Shown here in pieces: positions 15,906 to 23,364 of a DNA stretch of 64,000 nt; position 1 is the first letter of the stretch, and every line of letters begins with the position of its first letter. The DNA lies in contig JACKKC010000017.1 of assembly GCA_020637615.1 (NCBI GenBank), forward strand, positions 7,091 through 71,090, read 5' to 3'. Position numbers and translations under genes: made by a program. The notes beneath the pieces are model-generated. The model had not been told where the DNA came from. It made no database searches and saw only the letters and a list, made by a program, of their open reading frames with translations. Source of the DNA: Rhodovulum sp. Its GTDB lineage: Bacteria; Pseudomonadota; Alphaproteobacteria; Rhodobacterales; Rhodobacteraceae.

Positions 15906-16670
15906 ATGGCGTACACGTCGGTTCGGTCGCCACGGTGGGTGGACGCTACCCACACGCGAATCGACTGTTTCGTCAAGTTCATGCACCTCAAGGTGGAGGT
16001 GCCGTTCACCGCAGATTCAAAGGATGCCGGAGAGGGGCCGGAGATATTCGCCCGGTGCGCGGCAGGGGAGTTCGGCGAGGTCGCCGAATATGTGCCCGAA
16101 CCGGAACCTGTGAAGGTCGTGGCGGGCGGGGTGCCCAAGCTGGTGCAGGGGTGGCCCGAGGTCGAGGAGCTTATCAAGCAGGCCAACACCGAGGTGGCCA
16201 GGGGTACGCCGAGGGGGATCATCCTCGTTTGGTCCACGATGATTGAGGCGATGCTCGGAAGGATTCTGGAGTCCTTCCTGGTTGACAACGCGATCTCGCG
16301 AAAACTGATCTGGGACGATGCGCAAAGCTCCCTTGGCACATTCTCGGGGCGGTCGAAGGTCTGCTTTGCTCTTGGACTGATCTCGCGACGCGAGTTGACG
16401 GTGTGCGACAAGATTCGGGCAGTGAGGAATGTGGCTGCCCACGAGTGGAACGTGGACCTGAAGAACGAAGCCTTCAGGGCCAAGGCGATCCCAGCCCTGA
16501 AGGCTCTGTACTATCTGGATCACGCCAAGCTGTATGAGTGGAACGAGAACGACCTTAGCTTCTTGATCTTGCATATTTATGCGGGATCGTGTGGCTTCCT
16601 AGCGGTCAGACTTGCGGAGCGTCTGGTCGACATAGCGGGGGAGCGTCGGCCCGAACGGAACGATGCGTGA
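15906..16670 (+). CDS. Chimeric protein: phage tail-fibre-like leader joined to MtlR/DUF4145-like helical domain
   Basis: A 254-aa protein. Residues 1-60 (SPRWVDATHTRIDCFVKFMH, then a VPFTAD segment and GEFGEVAEYVPEPEP) match the N-terminal pattern of small alphaproteobacterial phage tail-fibre-like proteins. From about residue 70 the protein is a helical MtlR-like domain with TPRGIILVWSTMIEAMLGRI and IRAVRNVAAHEWN; R174-N-x3-H179 fits the R-x4-H motif of HEPN ribonucleases. The start is the ATG at 16. bases-level position 15906, since the longer frame upstream is arginine-rich shadow. It is divergent from the terminase-like gene. RNase activity and tail relation are inferred from pattern only. 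Confidence 0.55.
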   Translation: MAYTSVRSPRWVDATHTRIDCFVKFMHLKVEVPFTADSKDAGEGPEIFARCAAGEFGEVAEYVPEPEPVKVVAGGVPKLVQGWPEVEELIKQANTEVARGTPRGIILVWSTMIEAMLGRILESFLVDNAISRKLIWDDAQSSLGTFSGRSKVCFALGLISRRELTVCDKIRAVRNVAAHEWNVDLKNEAFRAKAIPALKALYYLDHAKLYEWNENDLSFLILHIYAGSCGFLAVRLAERLVDIAGERRPERNDA

Positions 16671-16900
16671 ATCCACGCAGAGTTGGCTGGTGCTCGTGAG
16701 CCCTTGGATCGGTTTACCCAAGTACCGGCAGGGGGGTGTTCGGCTCCGCCCCTATTAAGGGTCCGCTCGGGTCGGTGCGGGCCGGAGCGTGCAAGGGACC
16801 CGCGCCGGGCGGGCCGGTTCCGGGGGCGCGCAGGGGGCGCCGCTGGATCAGGGGTCGGGTAAGCCCAGGCGGGAGGGACGGGGGTTCCAGGTCCTTGCGG

Positions 16901-16930
16901 CGACCTACAGCGACCGCAGGCGACCGTAGG
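16901..16930 (+). repeat. Three tandem 10-bp iteron-like repeats
   Basis: CGACCTACAG, CGACCGCAGG and CGACCGTAGG follow one another without spacers in non-coding DNA. They could be protein-binding iterons or a simple local duplication. Confidence 0.5.
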
Positions 16931-17054
16931 CGGGCGGGCGGCTTACCTACATCGGCGCGGGCGGGACCGACTGCAGCGTCGGCCTACGCGCGCATGATCT
17001 TCTTGACGCGGGCGCGCGGGTAAGCGGGTTGCATGCCGAAGCCCCGGCGGGTGA

Positions 17055-17078
17055 GGCTCGGGCTCGGGCTCGGGCTCG
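17055..17078 (+). repeat. Tandem hexamer repeat (GGCTCG)4
   Basis: Four perfect head-to-tail copies of GGCTCG are followed by a degenerate fifth (GGGTCG). It lies just outside the HTH remnant at 17103-17240 and has no visible coding role. Confidence 0.7.
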
Positions 17079-17102
17079 GGGTCGGCGCGGTGTGGGCGGC
17101 GG

Positions 17103-17240
17103 TTACTTGACGATGAAGCCGATCTTGATGGAGCCGCCCTTCCGCTCCACCATGTCCTTCCCGTACCATGACTGGAGCCGCTTGACCCGGCGCTTGATCT
17201 CCGCAACCTCGACGCCCAGCGCGGCGGCGGCGTCCTGCAT
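17103..17240 (-). pseudogene. Short HTH-like protein, possibly a 3' gene remnant cut at the island junction
   Basis: A 45-aa frame from the ATG at 17240: MQDAAAALGVEVAEIKRRVK is a helix-turn-helix-like segment, then WYGKDMVERKGGSIKIGFIV to the stop. The same frame remains open upstream into the trbF fragment on the opposite strand, so the original gene may have been longer and lost its 5' part when the conjugative-element DNA was joined here. It could also be a genuine short protein. Confidence 0.4.
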
Positions 17241-17241
17241 C

Positions 17242-17415
17242 GTGACGGTCTGGACCGAGCGGCGCTACGAGGATGGCAAGCTCGCCACGACCGAACGCTG
17301 GACCGCCATCCTGACCATCGCGTTTCAACCGCCGCGCGACGCCGAACGCCTCAAGGCCAATCCGCTCGGCATCTATGTCAACGCCATCAACTGGTCGCGG
17401 GAGATGGGCCAATGA
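17242..17415 (+). pseudogene. trbF: trbF (VirB8-like) 3' fragment
   Basis: The last 57 residues of the conjugative-transfer protein TrbF: VTVWTERRYEDGKLATTERW, then a PPRDAERLKANPLGIYVNAI segment and the WSREMGQ end. Full TrbF is about 220-240 aa with an N-terminal membrane anchor, all missing here. The reading frame upstream of 17242 no longer resembles TrbF, which places the breakpoint within a few bases of 17240. The stop overlaps trbG as ATGA. Confidence 0.75.
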
Positions 17416-18371
17416 GCAGCGCTATCCGCAAGCCCGCAATGGCGGCCGTTCTCCTTTCGGCGACCATGCTCGCCGGGTGCGCTACCAACCGCCCGCCGGA
17501 AATCAGCTACGACAACAGCGTCCCGCCGCTGCCGGCCATTCCCGCCGCTGTGACGGATGAGCGGCTGAAGCCGATCCATGTCCCGCCAGCCTGGACCTTT
17601 GCGCGCGGCGGCACGGCAGGGGCGACACCGACCGCGCGGGTTGAGAATGCCAATGCCGCAGCCCGCGTTCAGCCGCGCCGCGAGGGCTACTTCAACGCCA
17701 TTCAAGTCTATCCGTGGAGCGAAGGCGCGCTGTATCAGGTCTATGCCGCTCCCGGCCAGATCACGAACATCGCGCTCGAACCCGGCGAGAGCCTGACCGG
17801 CGCAGGCCCGATCGCGGCCGGCGACACCGCCCGCTGGATCATCGGCGACACCGAATCCGGGTCCGGCGTCGCCCGCCGCGTCCATGTGCTGGTGAAGCCG
17901 ACACGCGCCGACATCACCACCAATCTCGTCATCACCACCGACAGGCGCACCTACATGGTCGAGCTGCGCTCCGGCGAGAAGCCCTATATGCCCGCCGTCG
18001 CCTGGGCCTATCCGCGGCCGGCAGGCGGCGGGCGTCAGGCCACCCCGGCAACGCCGGTCATTCCGGCCGTCGCCGCGCGTAATTATCGCTACGGCCTGAC
18101 CGGCAGCAGAAATCCGCCCTGGAAGCCCGTCGCCGTCTATGACGACGGCCGCCGTGTCTATGTCGAATTCCCGCGCGGCATCGTGCAGGGCGAGATGCCT
18201 CCGATCTTCGTCATCGGCCCCGAGGGCGAGGCGCAGATCGCCAACATCCGCATCCATCAACACATCCTGATCGTCGATCGCCTGTTCGGCGCGGCCGAGT
18301 TGCGTCTTGGCGGCGGCGACCGCCAGCAGACCGTCAGGATCGTCCGTACCGACGGGAGACCGCAATCATGA
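17412..18371 (+). CDS. trbG: P-type conjugative transfer protein TrbG (VirB9-like)
   Basis: A 319-aa outer-membrane-complex subunit of a Trb-type IV secretion system. A lipoprotein signal ends in LLSATMLAGC (lipobox Cys about residue 22). The VirB9-type N-domain (YFNAIQVYPWSEGALYQVYA) and C-domain (NYRYGLTGSRNPPWKPVAVY, then YVEFPRGI) are intact. Overlaps trbF and trbI by four bases each. The rest of the trb operon and any relaxase are absent from the window, so it cannot make a transfer apparatus by itself. Confidence 0.9.
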   Translation: MSSAIRKPAMAAVLLSATMLAGCATNRPPEISYDNSVPPLPAIPAAVTDERLKPIHVPPAWTFARGGTAGATPTARVENANAAARVQPRREGYFNAIQVYPWSEGALYQVYAAPGQITNIALEPGESLTGAGPIAAGDTARWIIGDTESGSGVARRVHVLVKPTRADITTNLVITTDRRTYMVELRSGEKPYMPAVAWAYPRPAGGGRQATPATPVIPAVAARNYRYGLTGSRNPPWKPVAVYDDGRRVYVEFPRGIVQGEMPPIFVIGPEGEAQIANIRIHQHILIVDRLFGAAELRLGGGDRQQTVRIVRTDGRPQS

Positions 18372-19510
18372 CCGAAGCCGAATCCACCGCCGCTCCGATG
18401 CGCCTTCGCGCCGAAGCCCCGCGCGTCACGCGCCTGTCGCGCAAGATGCTCGCCAGCGTCGCCGCCGTCGCTCTGGTCGGGATCGGCGGGGCGCTGATCT
18501 ACGCGCGTCAGACACGCGGCCCCGGCGATGGCGGCGAGGAGCTTTATTCCACCACGAACCGCCAGCCGGCCGATGGTCTTGCCGGCCTGCCGCGCGACTA
18601 TACCGGCCCCGTCCTCGGGCCAGCGCTGCCCGGCGATCTCGGCGGCCCGATCCTGTCCGCGCAGAATGCCGGCCAGCCTGTCGTGCCGCCCGTGGTCCCG
18701 ACGCCCGGCGTCGACGAGGCCGAGCAGCGACGCCGTGCCGAGGAAGAAGCCGCGCGTCTCAGCACCGTGTTCTTCCAGTCGCGACAGGGCTCGACGGCAG
18801 CAGCCACGCCGGGAGCCATGCCCGGCCTTGCAGGGCTCGACCCCGGCAGCGCCGCAGGGCAACCGACCGCCCAGGACCGGCAGCTTACCTTCCTCAACGC
18901 AGCGGCCGACCGGCGCACCGTCACGCCGGATCGTGTCACACCACCGGCGTCGCCCTTCGTGCTTCAGGCCGGCGCGGTCATCTCGGCCGCGCTCATCACC
19001 GGCATTCGTTCCGATCTTCCCGGCCAGATCACGGCGCAGGTCACGGAGAACATCTATGACAGCCCGACCGGCAGCATCCTGCTCGTGCCGCAGGGGACGC
19101 GGCTCATCGGTCAGTACGACAACGCCGTGCAGTTCGGTCAGCGCCGTGTGCTACTCGTCTGGAACCGCCTCATCATGCCGAACGGCCGCTCCATCGTGCT
19201 TGAGCGTCAACCGGGCGTGGACACGCAGGGCTATGCCGGCCTGGAGGATGGCGTCGATTACCATTGGTGGGATTTCGCCAAGGCGGCCGCGCTCTCGACG
19301 CTGCTCGGCGTCTGCGCGGAGCTGGCGACCGACGACAATGATCGCCTGATCCGCGCCATCCGCGACGGCGCACAGGACACGATCAATCAGGCCGGTCAAC
19401 AGATCGTCCAGCGCCAGATGCAAGTCGCGCCGACCCTGAGCATCCGGCCGGGTTTCCCCGTCCGCGTCATCGTCACCAGGGATTTGGTGCTCGAACCCTA
19501 CAGGAGCTGA
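18368..19510 (+). CDS. trbI: Conjugative transfer protein TrbI (VirB10-like)
   Basis: A 380-aa VirB10-family energy-sensing channel protein. One transmembrane segment (ASVAAVALVGIGGALIYA, about residues 37-55) is followed by a proline-rich periplasmic linker and the conserved beta-barrel domain: FVLQAGAVISAALITGIRSD, then QVTENIYDSPTGSILLVPQG and RLIMPNGRSIVLERQPGVDT. Full length. Coupled to trbG (ATGA) and followed three bases later by the DUF2274 gene, the usual order at the end of alphaproteobacterial trb operons. Confidence 0.92.
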   Translation: MTEAESTAAPMRLRAEAPRVTRLSRKMLASVAAVALVGIGGALIYARQTRGPGDGGEELYSTTNRQPADGLAGLPRDYTGPVLGPALPGDLGGPILSAQNAGQPVVPPVVPTPGVDEAEQRRRAEEEAARLSTVFFQSRQGSTAAATPGAMPGLAGLDPGSAAGQPTAQDRQLTFLNAAADRRTVTPDRVTPPASPFVLQAGAVISAALITGIRSDLPGQITAQVTENIYDSPTGSILLVPQGTRLIGQYDNAVQFGQRRVLLVWNRLIMPNGRSIVLERQPGVDTQGYAGLEDGVDYHWWDFAKAAALSTLLGVCAELATDDNDRLIRAIRDGAQDTINQAGQQIVQRQMQVAPTLSIRPGFPVRVIVTRDLVLEPYRS

Positions 19511-19512
19511 CC

Positions 19513-19728
19513 ATGACCAAGCTGAAACTCGGACCCATCGCCGACGACAAGCCCATCAGGATCACGGTGGAGCTGCCCGCGGCGCTCCATCGCGACCTCA
19601 CCGACTACGGCCGCCCTCTCGCCGAAGGCGGCACGCCGGTCGAGCCCACAAAGCTCGTCGTGCCGATGCTCGAACGCTTCATCACCACCGATCGCGGCTT
19701 CGCTAAGGCCCGGCGCAGGACAAATTGA
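19513..19728 (+). CDS. DUF2274 family protein
   Basis: A 71-aa protein matching DUF2274: MTKLKLGPIADDKPIRITVE, then LPAALHRDLTDYGRPLAEGG and a VPMLERFITTDRGFAKAR ending. The family is regularly found directly after trbI in integrative conjugative elements. Its role is unknown; the fold looks ribbon-helix-helix-like. Confidence 0.85.
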   Translation: MTKLKLGPIADDKPIRITVELPAALHRDLTDYGRPLAEGGTPVEPTKLVVPMLERFITTDRGFAKARRRTN

Positions 19729-19968
19729 CTGCTAATATCGGCGATGTCGTCTATCAAGCCGCCTCTATTCATCACCACCCGTGACGACGCCGGACTGACC
19801 GGGGTGCCGCCAGCGCGTGAGCGTGAATCCGGCACGCTACCGGCGGCCGATCCTCCGCCATGGTTCGCCAGACGTCGGGAATGCAGCCAAGTCGCTGTCC
19901 CGGTCACATTGAAGGAGTTTTGGCATGAGCACATGGAATGGCGGGATCGAACACGGCGGGGCCGGACG

Positions 19969-20241
19969 ATGAGTCAGACACCAGTCCCTCTCAGCAAACG
20001 CACCATCCGCAGGCACCAGCTTCGCGAGATCGTTCCCCTGGCCGACACGACCATCTACGACATGGAGCAGCGCGGCGAGTTTCCGCAGCGCTTCTACCTG
20101 ACCTCTCGAACCGTCGTGTGGGATCTCGGCGAAGTGGAGGCTTGGCCTGAAGAACGCCGCCGAGCCTCCAAGGCGAAGACTGCCAAGCGTGCGCCGGCAC
20201 CCGACTTCACGCTCAGGAAGACCCGCCCGGTCAAAGGCTAG
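19969..20241 (+). CDS. AlpA-family transcriptional regulator
   Basis: A 90-aa DNA-binding protein: LREIVPLADTTIYDMEQRGE, then FPQRFYLTSRTVVWDLGEVE and AWPEER. This is the AlpA pattern (HTH, EFPxR, wing, W-x-x-x-E-V-E-A-W). In conjugative elements AlpA is usually next to the integrase and controls excision. The ATG at 19969 begins the conserved region; the longer open frame from 19744 is not supported. It converges on, and overlaps by 11 bases, the integrase gene. Confidence 0.85.
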   Translation: MSQTPVPLSKRTIRRHQLREIVPLADTTIYDMEQRGEFPQRFYLTSRTVVWDLGEVEAWPEERRRASKAKTAKRAPAPDFTLRKTRPVKG

Positions 20242-21487
20242 GCTCTGCGGCCAGAAGGTCCATGGAGGCCGGATAGAGCGTCGGGGTGTATTTCTGGCCG
20301 CTTACCCATGCGTCGATCAGATTGCCCCATTCCTGCATCATGTGGCGGCGCTGGTGCTCATACTCGGCCTTGTTATAGACGCCGCGCGAAGAGCGCCCGT
20401 CCTCGTGCGCCAGGCATTTCTCGATCCAGTCACTGTTGAAGCCCAGCTCGTTGAGCAGCGTCGAGCCCGTGCGGCGAAGGTCATGCACGGTGAACGGCTC
20501 CAGCGGCAGGCCCGCCTTCTTGGCTTGCACGACGACCGCCGTGGTTACGCGGTTGAAGGTCGCGCGCGACATCGGCGCATCCGCGTCGTAGCGCGAGGGC
20601 AGCAGGTAGCGCGAATTGCCAGCACAGGTCTTGAGCGCGACAAGGATGCCGAGCGACTGTTCGCACAGATAGACGTTGTGCGGCTTGGAACGCTTCATCC
20701 GCTCCTTCGGGATCGACCACACGGCATTCTCGAAGTCGACCTCATCCCACACCGCGTCCTGCAGCTCGCTCTTGCGGACCATCGTGAGCAGGATCAACTT
20801 CAGACCGAGCCGGATTGTCGGCAGCGTCGCCACATGCGCTAGCTGGCCGAGCATCACCCGAATTTCGGCGGGCGAGAGCGATCGGTCCTTGGGAACGAAC
20901 GTCGCGATCGACGCCGGCCCGACCTCTTCGGCGGGATTCGGCACCTTCTCCCCATGCAGCTTAGCAAAGGCGAAGACCAGCTTCACGATGTCACGGACAT
21001 GGACCGCCGTGGCCGGTGCTCCCCGCGCCTTCACCTTGTCGCACATCGCCCGGAGATCCTCGGGTGTGATTTCCGTCAGCAGCCGATTGCGGAACGTCGG
21101 CAGGATGTCCCGCTCGTAGATCGAGCGGCGCATCGCGCGGGTGCTTTCGGCCATCCGATGCTCTTGCAGCCAACGTTCGCCAAACTCGCCGAAGCTCTTT
21201 GCTTCCTTGATGCGGCGCTTCTCGCGCTGCTTCTCCTGTGCGGGCGACCGCCCTTCCTGAATCGAACGCTGCGCGTCGATCAGCTTCTCCCGCGCACGGG
21301 CCAGAGAGAGGCCCGCCGGCCCGTAGCGGCCGAGGGTCAAGGTCTCGCGTCGACCGTGCATACGGTAGTCATAGCGGAACACGACGGCACCCGACGGGTT
21401 CACGACGACATACATACCGTCACGGTCGGTGACCTTGTACAATTTGTTTTTTGGTTTCAGTGCTTTGATTGCCGCATCGATAAGCAT
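20231..21487 (-). CDS. int: P4-type tyrosine integrase of the guaA-associated island
   Basis: A 418-aa tyrosine recombinase. The N-terminal arm-binding domain (DUF4102-like) begins MLIDAAIKALKPKNKLYKVT; a SAM-like core-binding domain follows at about residues 95-185. The catalytic residues are seen in TMVRKSELQDAVWDEVDF (first Arg), TVHDLRRTGSTLLNELG (His-x-x-Arg) and SSRGVYNKAEYEHQRR (Tyr). A strong GGAGGT ribosome-binding site before the ATG at 21487 fixes the start. It lies beside the 3' end of guaA, an insertion site of many integrases of this type. Confidence 0.93.
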   Translation of the reverse strand: MLIDAAIKALKPKNKLYKVTDRDGMYVVVNPSGAVVFRYDYRMHGRRETLTLGRYGPAGLSLARAREKLIDAQRSIQEGRSPAQEKQREKRRIKEAKSFGEFGERWLQEHRMAESTRAMRRSIYERDILPTFRNRLLTEITPEDLRAMCDKVKARGAPATAVHVRDIVKLVFAFAKLHGEKVPNPAEEVGPASIATFVPKDRSLSPAEIRVMLGQLAHVATLPTIRLGLKLILLTMVRKSELQDAVWDEVDFENAVWSIPKERMKRSKPHNVYLCEQSLGILVALKTCAGNSRYLLPSRYDADAPMSRATFNRVTTAVVVQAKKAGLPLEPFTVHDLRRTGSTLLNELGFNSDWIEKCLAHEDGRSSRGVYNKAEYEHQRRHMMQEWGNLIDAWVSGQKYTPTLYPASMDLLAAEPSL

Positions 21488-21677
21488 CGGACCTCCAAGA
21501 TCGTTCAAAAAACGCCAGAGAGCCCCTAAAAATACCGTCAAGCCAAAATCGACCAATCATGACGGCGAATTTTCCTTTATTCTCAATGGAATAAGGTCAA
21601 AAAAATACCGTCACAAGCTCTCTGAGCCATGACGGTATATGCAATTCCGCGATGTCACAAGACGCCCCATACCGTCG
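21414..21677 (+). repeat. Cluster of ATACCGTCA repeats around the integrase start
   Basis: The nonamer ATACCGTCA occurs at 21414-21422, 21532-21540 and 21605-21613, in inverted form at 21630-21638, and with one mismatch at 21669-21677. Four of the five lie in the AT-rich non-coding DNA between int and guaA. This is the layout of integrase arm-type or excisionase sites flanking an att core; operator sites for AlpA are an alternative. Confidence 0.6.
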
Positions 21678-21804
21678 TCTCCGCCGTCGATTGCGAGGCT
21701 TGCCCGGCGATTGACGACGAAAGACAGCGGATGTAAAACTATTTATTTTCAGTATGTTATGGAGGGTAATCGGCGGTTATTGGCGGCGTTTGGGTAGGCC
21801 CGGA
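21488..21804 (+). other. AT-rich attachment region between int and guaA
   Basis: No gene. The stretch is much richer in A and T than the rest of the window (for example 21733-21760) and holds the ATACCGTCA cluster and the int promoter. Such a sequence is expected of the element-side att region. Confidence 0.55.
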
Positions 21805-21826
21805 TCACTCCCATTCGATGGTTCCC
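21805..21826 (-). other. Candidate island attachment core at the guaA 3' end
   Basis: The last codons of guaA (GTIEWE-stop) are the usual crossover region for guaA-specific integrases. I looked for a second copy of TCACTCCCATTCGATGG elsewhere between 10.5 and 21.5 kb and did not see one, in keeping with loss of the other end of the element. Confidence 0.4.
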
Positions 21827-23364
21827 GGCGGCTTGGAAGTGATGTCGTAGGTGACGCGGTTGATGCCCTTGACTTCGTTGATGATCCGCGTAGCCGTCTC
21901 CGACAGGAAATGATGGTCGAAGGGGTAGTAGTCCGCCGTCATCCCGTCGACGGAGGTCACCGCCCGCAGGGCGCAGACATAGTCGTAGGTGCGGCCATCG
22001 CCCATGACACCCACCGTGCGGACCGGGAGCAGGACGGCGAAGGCCTGCCATATGGCGTCGTAGAGGCCGTGCCGCCGGATCTGCTCGAGATAGACCGCAT
22101 CGGCCTTGCGCAGAATCGCGAGCTTCTCGGGGGTGATCGCGCCGGGGCAGCGGATGGCGAGGCCGGGGCCGGGGAAGGGGTGCCGGCCGACGAAGCTCGC
22201 CGGCAGGCCGAGTTCGCGCCCGAGCGCGCGAACCTCGTCCTTGAAGAGCTCGCGCAGCGGCTCCACCAGCTTCAGGTGCATCCGTTCCGGCAGGCCGCCG
22301 ACATTGTGGTGGCTCTTGATGGTCACCGAGGGGCCGCCGGTGAAGCTGACGCTCTCGATCACGTCCGGATAGAGGGTGCCCTGGGCGAGGAATTCGGCGT
22401 CGCCGACCTCGCGGGCGCGTGCCTCGAAGACCTCGATGAAGAGGCGCCCGATGATCTTGCGCTTGGCTTCCGGCTCGTCGATGCCGGCGAGCGCGGAGAG
22501 GAAACGGTCGCCTTCGTCCGCGTGGATGAGGGGGATGTTGTAGTGGTCGCGGAAGAGGCCCACCACCTCGTCGGCCTCTCCCTGGCGCATCAGCCCGGTG
22601 TCGACGAAGACGCAGGTGAGCTGCTCGCCGATGGCCTCGTGGATTAGCACGGCGGCCACCGAGGAATCCACGCCCCCGGAGAGGCCGCAGATGACCCGGG
22701 CCTCGCCCACCTGGGCACGGATCGCGGCGATGGCCTGCTCCTTGTAGGCGGCCATCGTCCAGTCGCCGGTGAAGCCTGCGAGGTCGGTGAAGTTCCTCAG
22801 GATCCGCGCGCCGTTGACAGTGTGATGCACCTCCGGATGGAACTGCACCGCGTAGAAATGCCGCGCCGGGTCGGCGACGATGGCGAAGGGCGCGTTCGGC
22901 GAGGCGCCGATCACCGAGAAGCCCGGGGCGAGGGCCGTGACCCGGTCGCCGTGGCTCATCCAGACCTCCTCGCGCCCGGTGGCGAAGAGGCCGGCAAAGA
23001 GCGGATCGGCGGTGTCGGCGGGGCTGACGAAGGCGCGGCCGAACTCGGCGTGATGCCCGGCCTCAACCCGGCCGCCAAGCTGTTCCATCATCACTTGTTG
23101 GCCGTAGCAGATGCCGAGGACCGGTACGCCGAGGGTGAAGACCGCCGGATCGGCGCGCGGGCTTGCCGATTCGACGACGCTGGCCGGCCCGCCGGAGAGA
23201 ATGACCGCCTGCGGTGCGAAGGAAGCGAGAAAGGCGCCATCGACCTTCTGGAAAGGGTGGATCTCGCAGTAGATCCGCGCCTCGCGCAATCGTCGCGCGA
23301 TCAGCTGGGTGACCTGGCTGCCGAAATCGACGATGAGCAGGCGCTGGTGGCTCTCTGTTGTCAT
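21805..23364 (-). CDS. guaA: GMP synthase (glutamine-hydrolysing)
   Basis: A 519-aa cytoplasmic enzyme converting XMP to GMP with glutamine and ATP. The class-I glutamine amidotransferase domain has LGICYGQQVM with the nucleophilic Cys and QFHPEVHHT with the His. The ATP-pyrophosphatase domain has GLSGGVDSSV (P-loop). The dimerisation domain ends in TYDITSKPPGTIEWE, an intact wild-type C-terminus, so island insertion has kept the gene functional. The ATG at 23364 gives MTTESHQRLLIVDFGSQ. Confidence 0.98.
   Translation of the reverse strand: MTTESHQRLLIVDFGSQVTQLIARRLREARIYCEIHPFQKVDGAFLASFAPQAVILSGGPASVVESASPRADPAVFTLGVPVLGICYGQQVMMEQLGGRVEAGHHAEFGRAFVSPADTADPLFAGLFATGREEVWMSHGDRVTALAPGFSVIGASPNAPFAIVADPARHFYAVQFHPEVHHTVNGARILRNFTDLAGFTGDWTMAAYKEQAIAAIRAQVGEARVICGLSGGVDSSVAAVLIHEAIGEQLTCVFVDTGLMRQGEADEVVGLFRDHYNIPLIHADEGDRFLSALAGIDEPEAKRKIIGRLFIEVFEARAREVGDAEFLAQGTLYPDVIESVSFTGGPSVTIKSHHNVGGLPERMHLKLVEPLRELFKDEVRALGRELGLPASFVGRHPFPGPGLAIRCPGAITPEKLAILRKADAVYLEQIRRHGLYDAIWQAFAVLLPVRTVGVMGDGRTYDYVCALRAVTSVDGMTADYYPFDHHFLSETATRIINEVKGINRVTYDITSKPPGTIEWE

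Larger units (their letters stand above)
16671..17102 (+). other. Gene-free island stretch with short tandem repeats
   Basis: No convincing gene is seen on either strand. The stretch is very GC-rich and contains three tandem decamers at 16901-16930 and four GGCTCG copies at 17055-17078, described separately. It lies between the MtlR-like gene and the remnant at the phage/ICE junction. Confidence 0.6.

Noticed and set aside
16895..17080. Tandem repeats as a CRISPR array
   Set aside because: The units are 6 or 10 bases with no unique spacers, and no cas genes are present.
17100..21800. tRNA-Thr 3'-end direct repeat as the island's second attachment site
   Set aside because: I looked for copies of the tRNA 3' end (TTCAAATCGCGCCGGC) in the island and near guaA and saw none.
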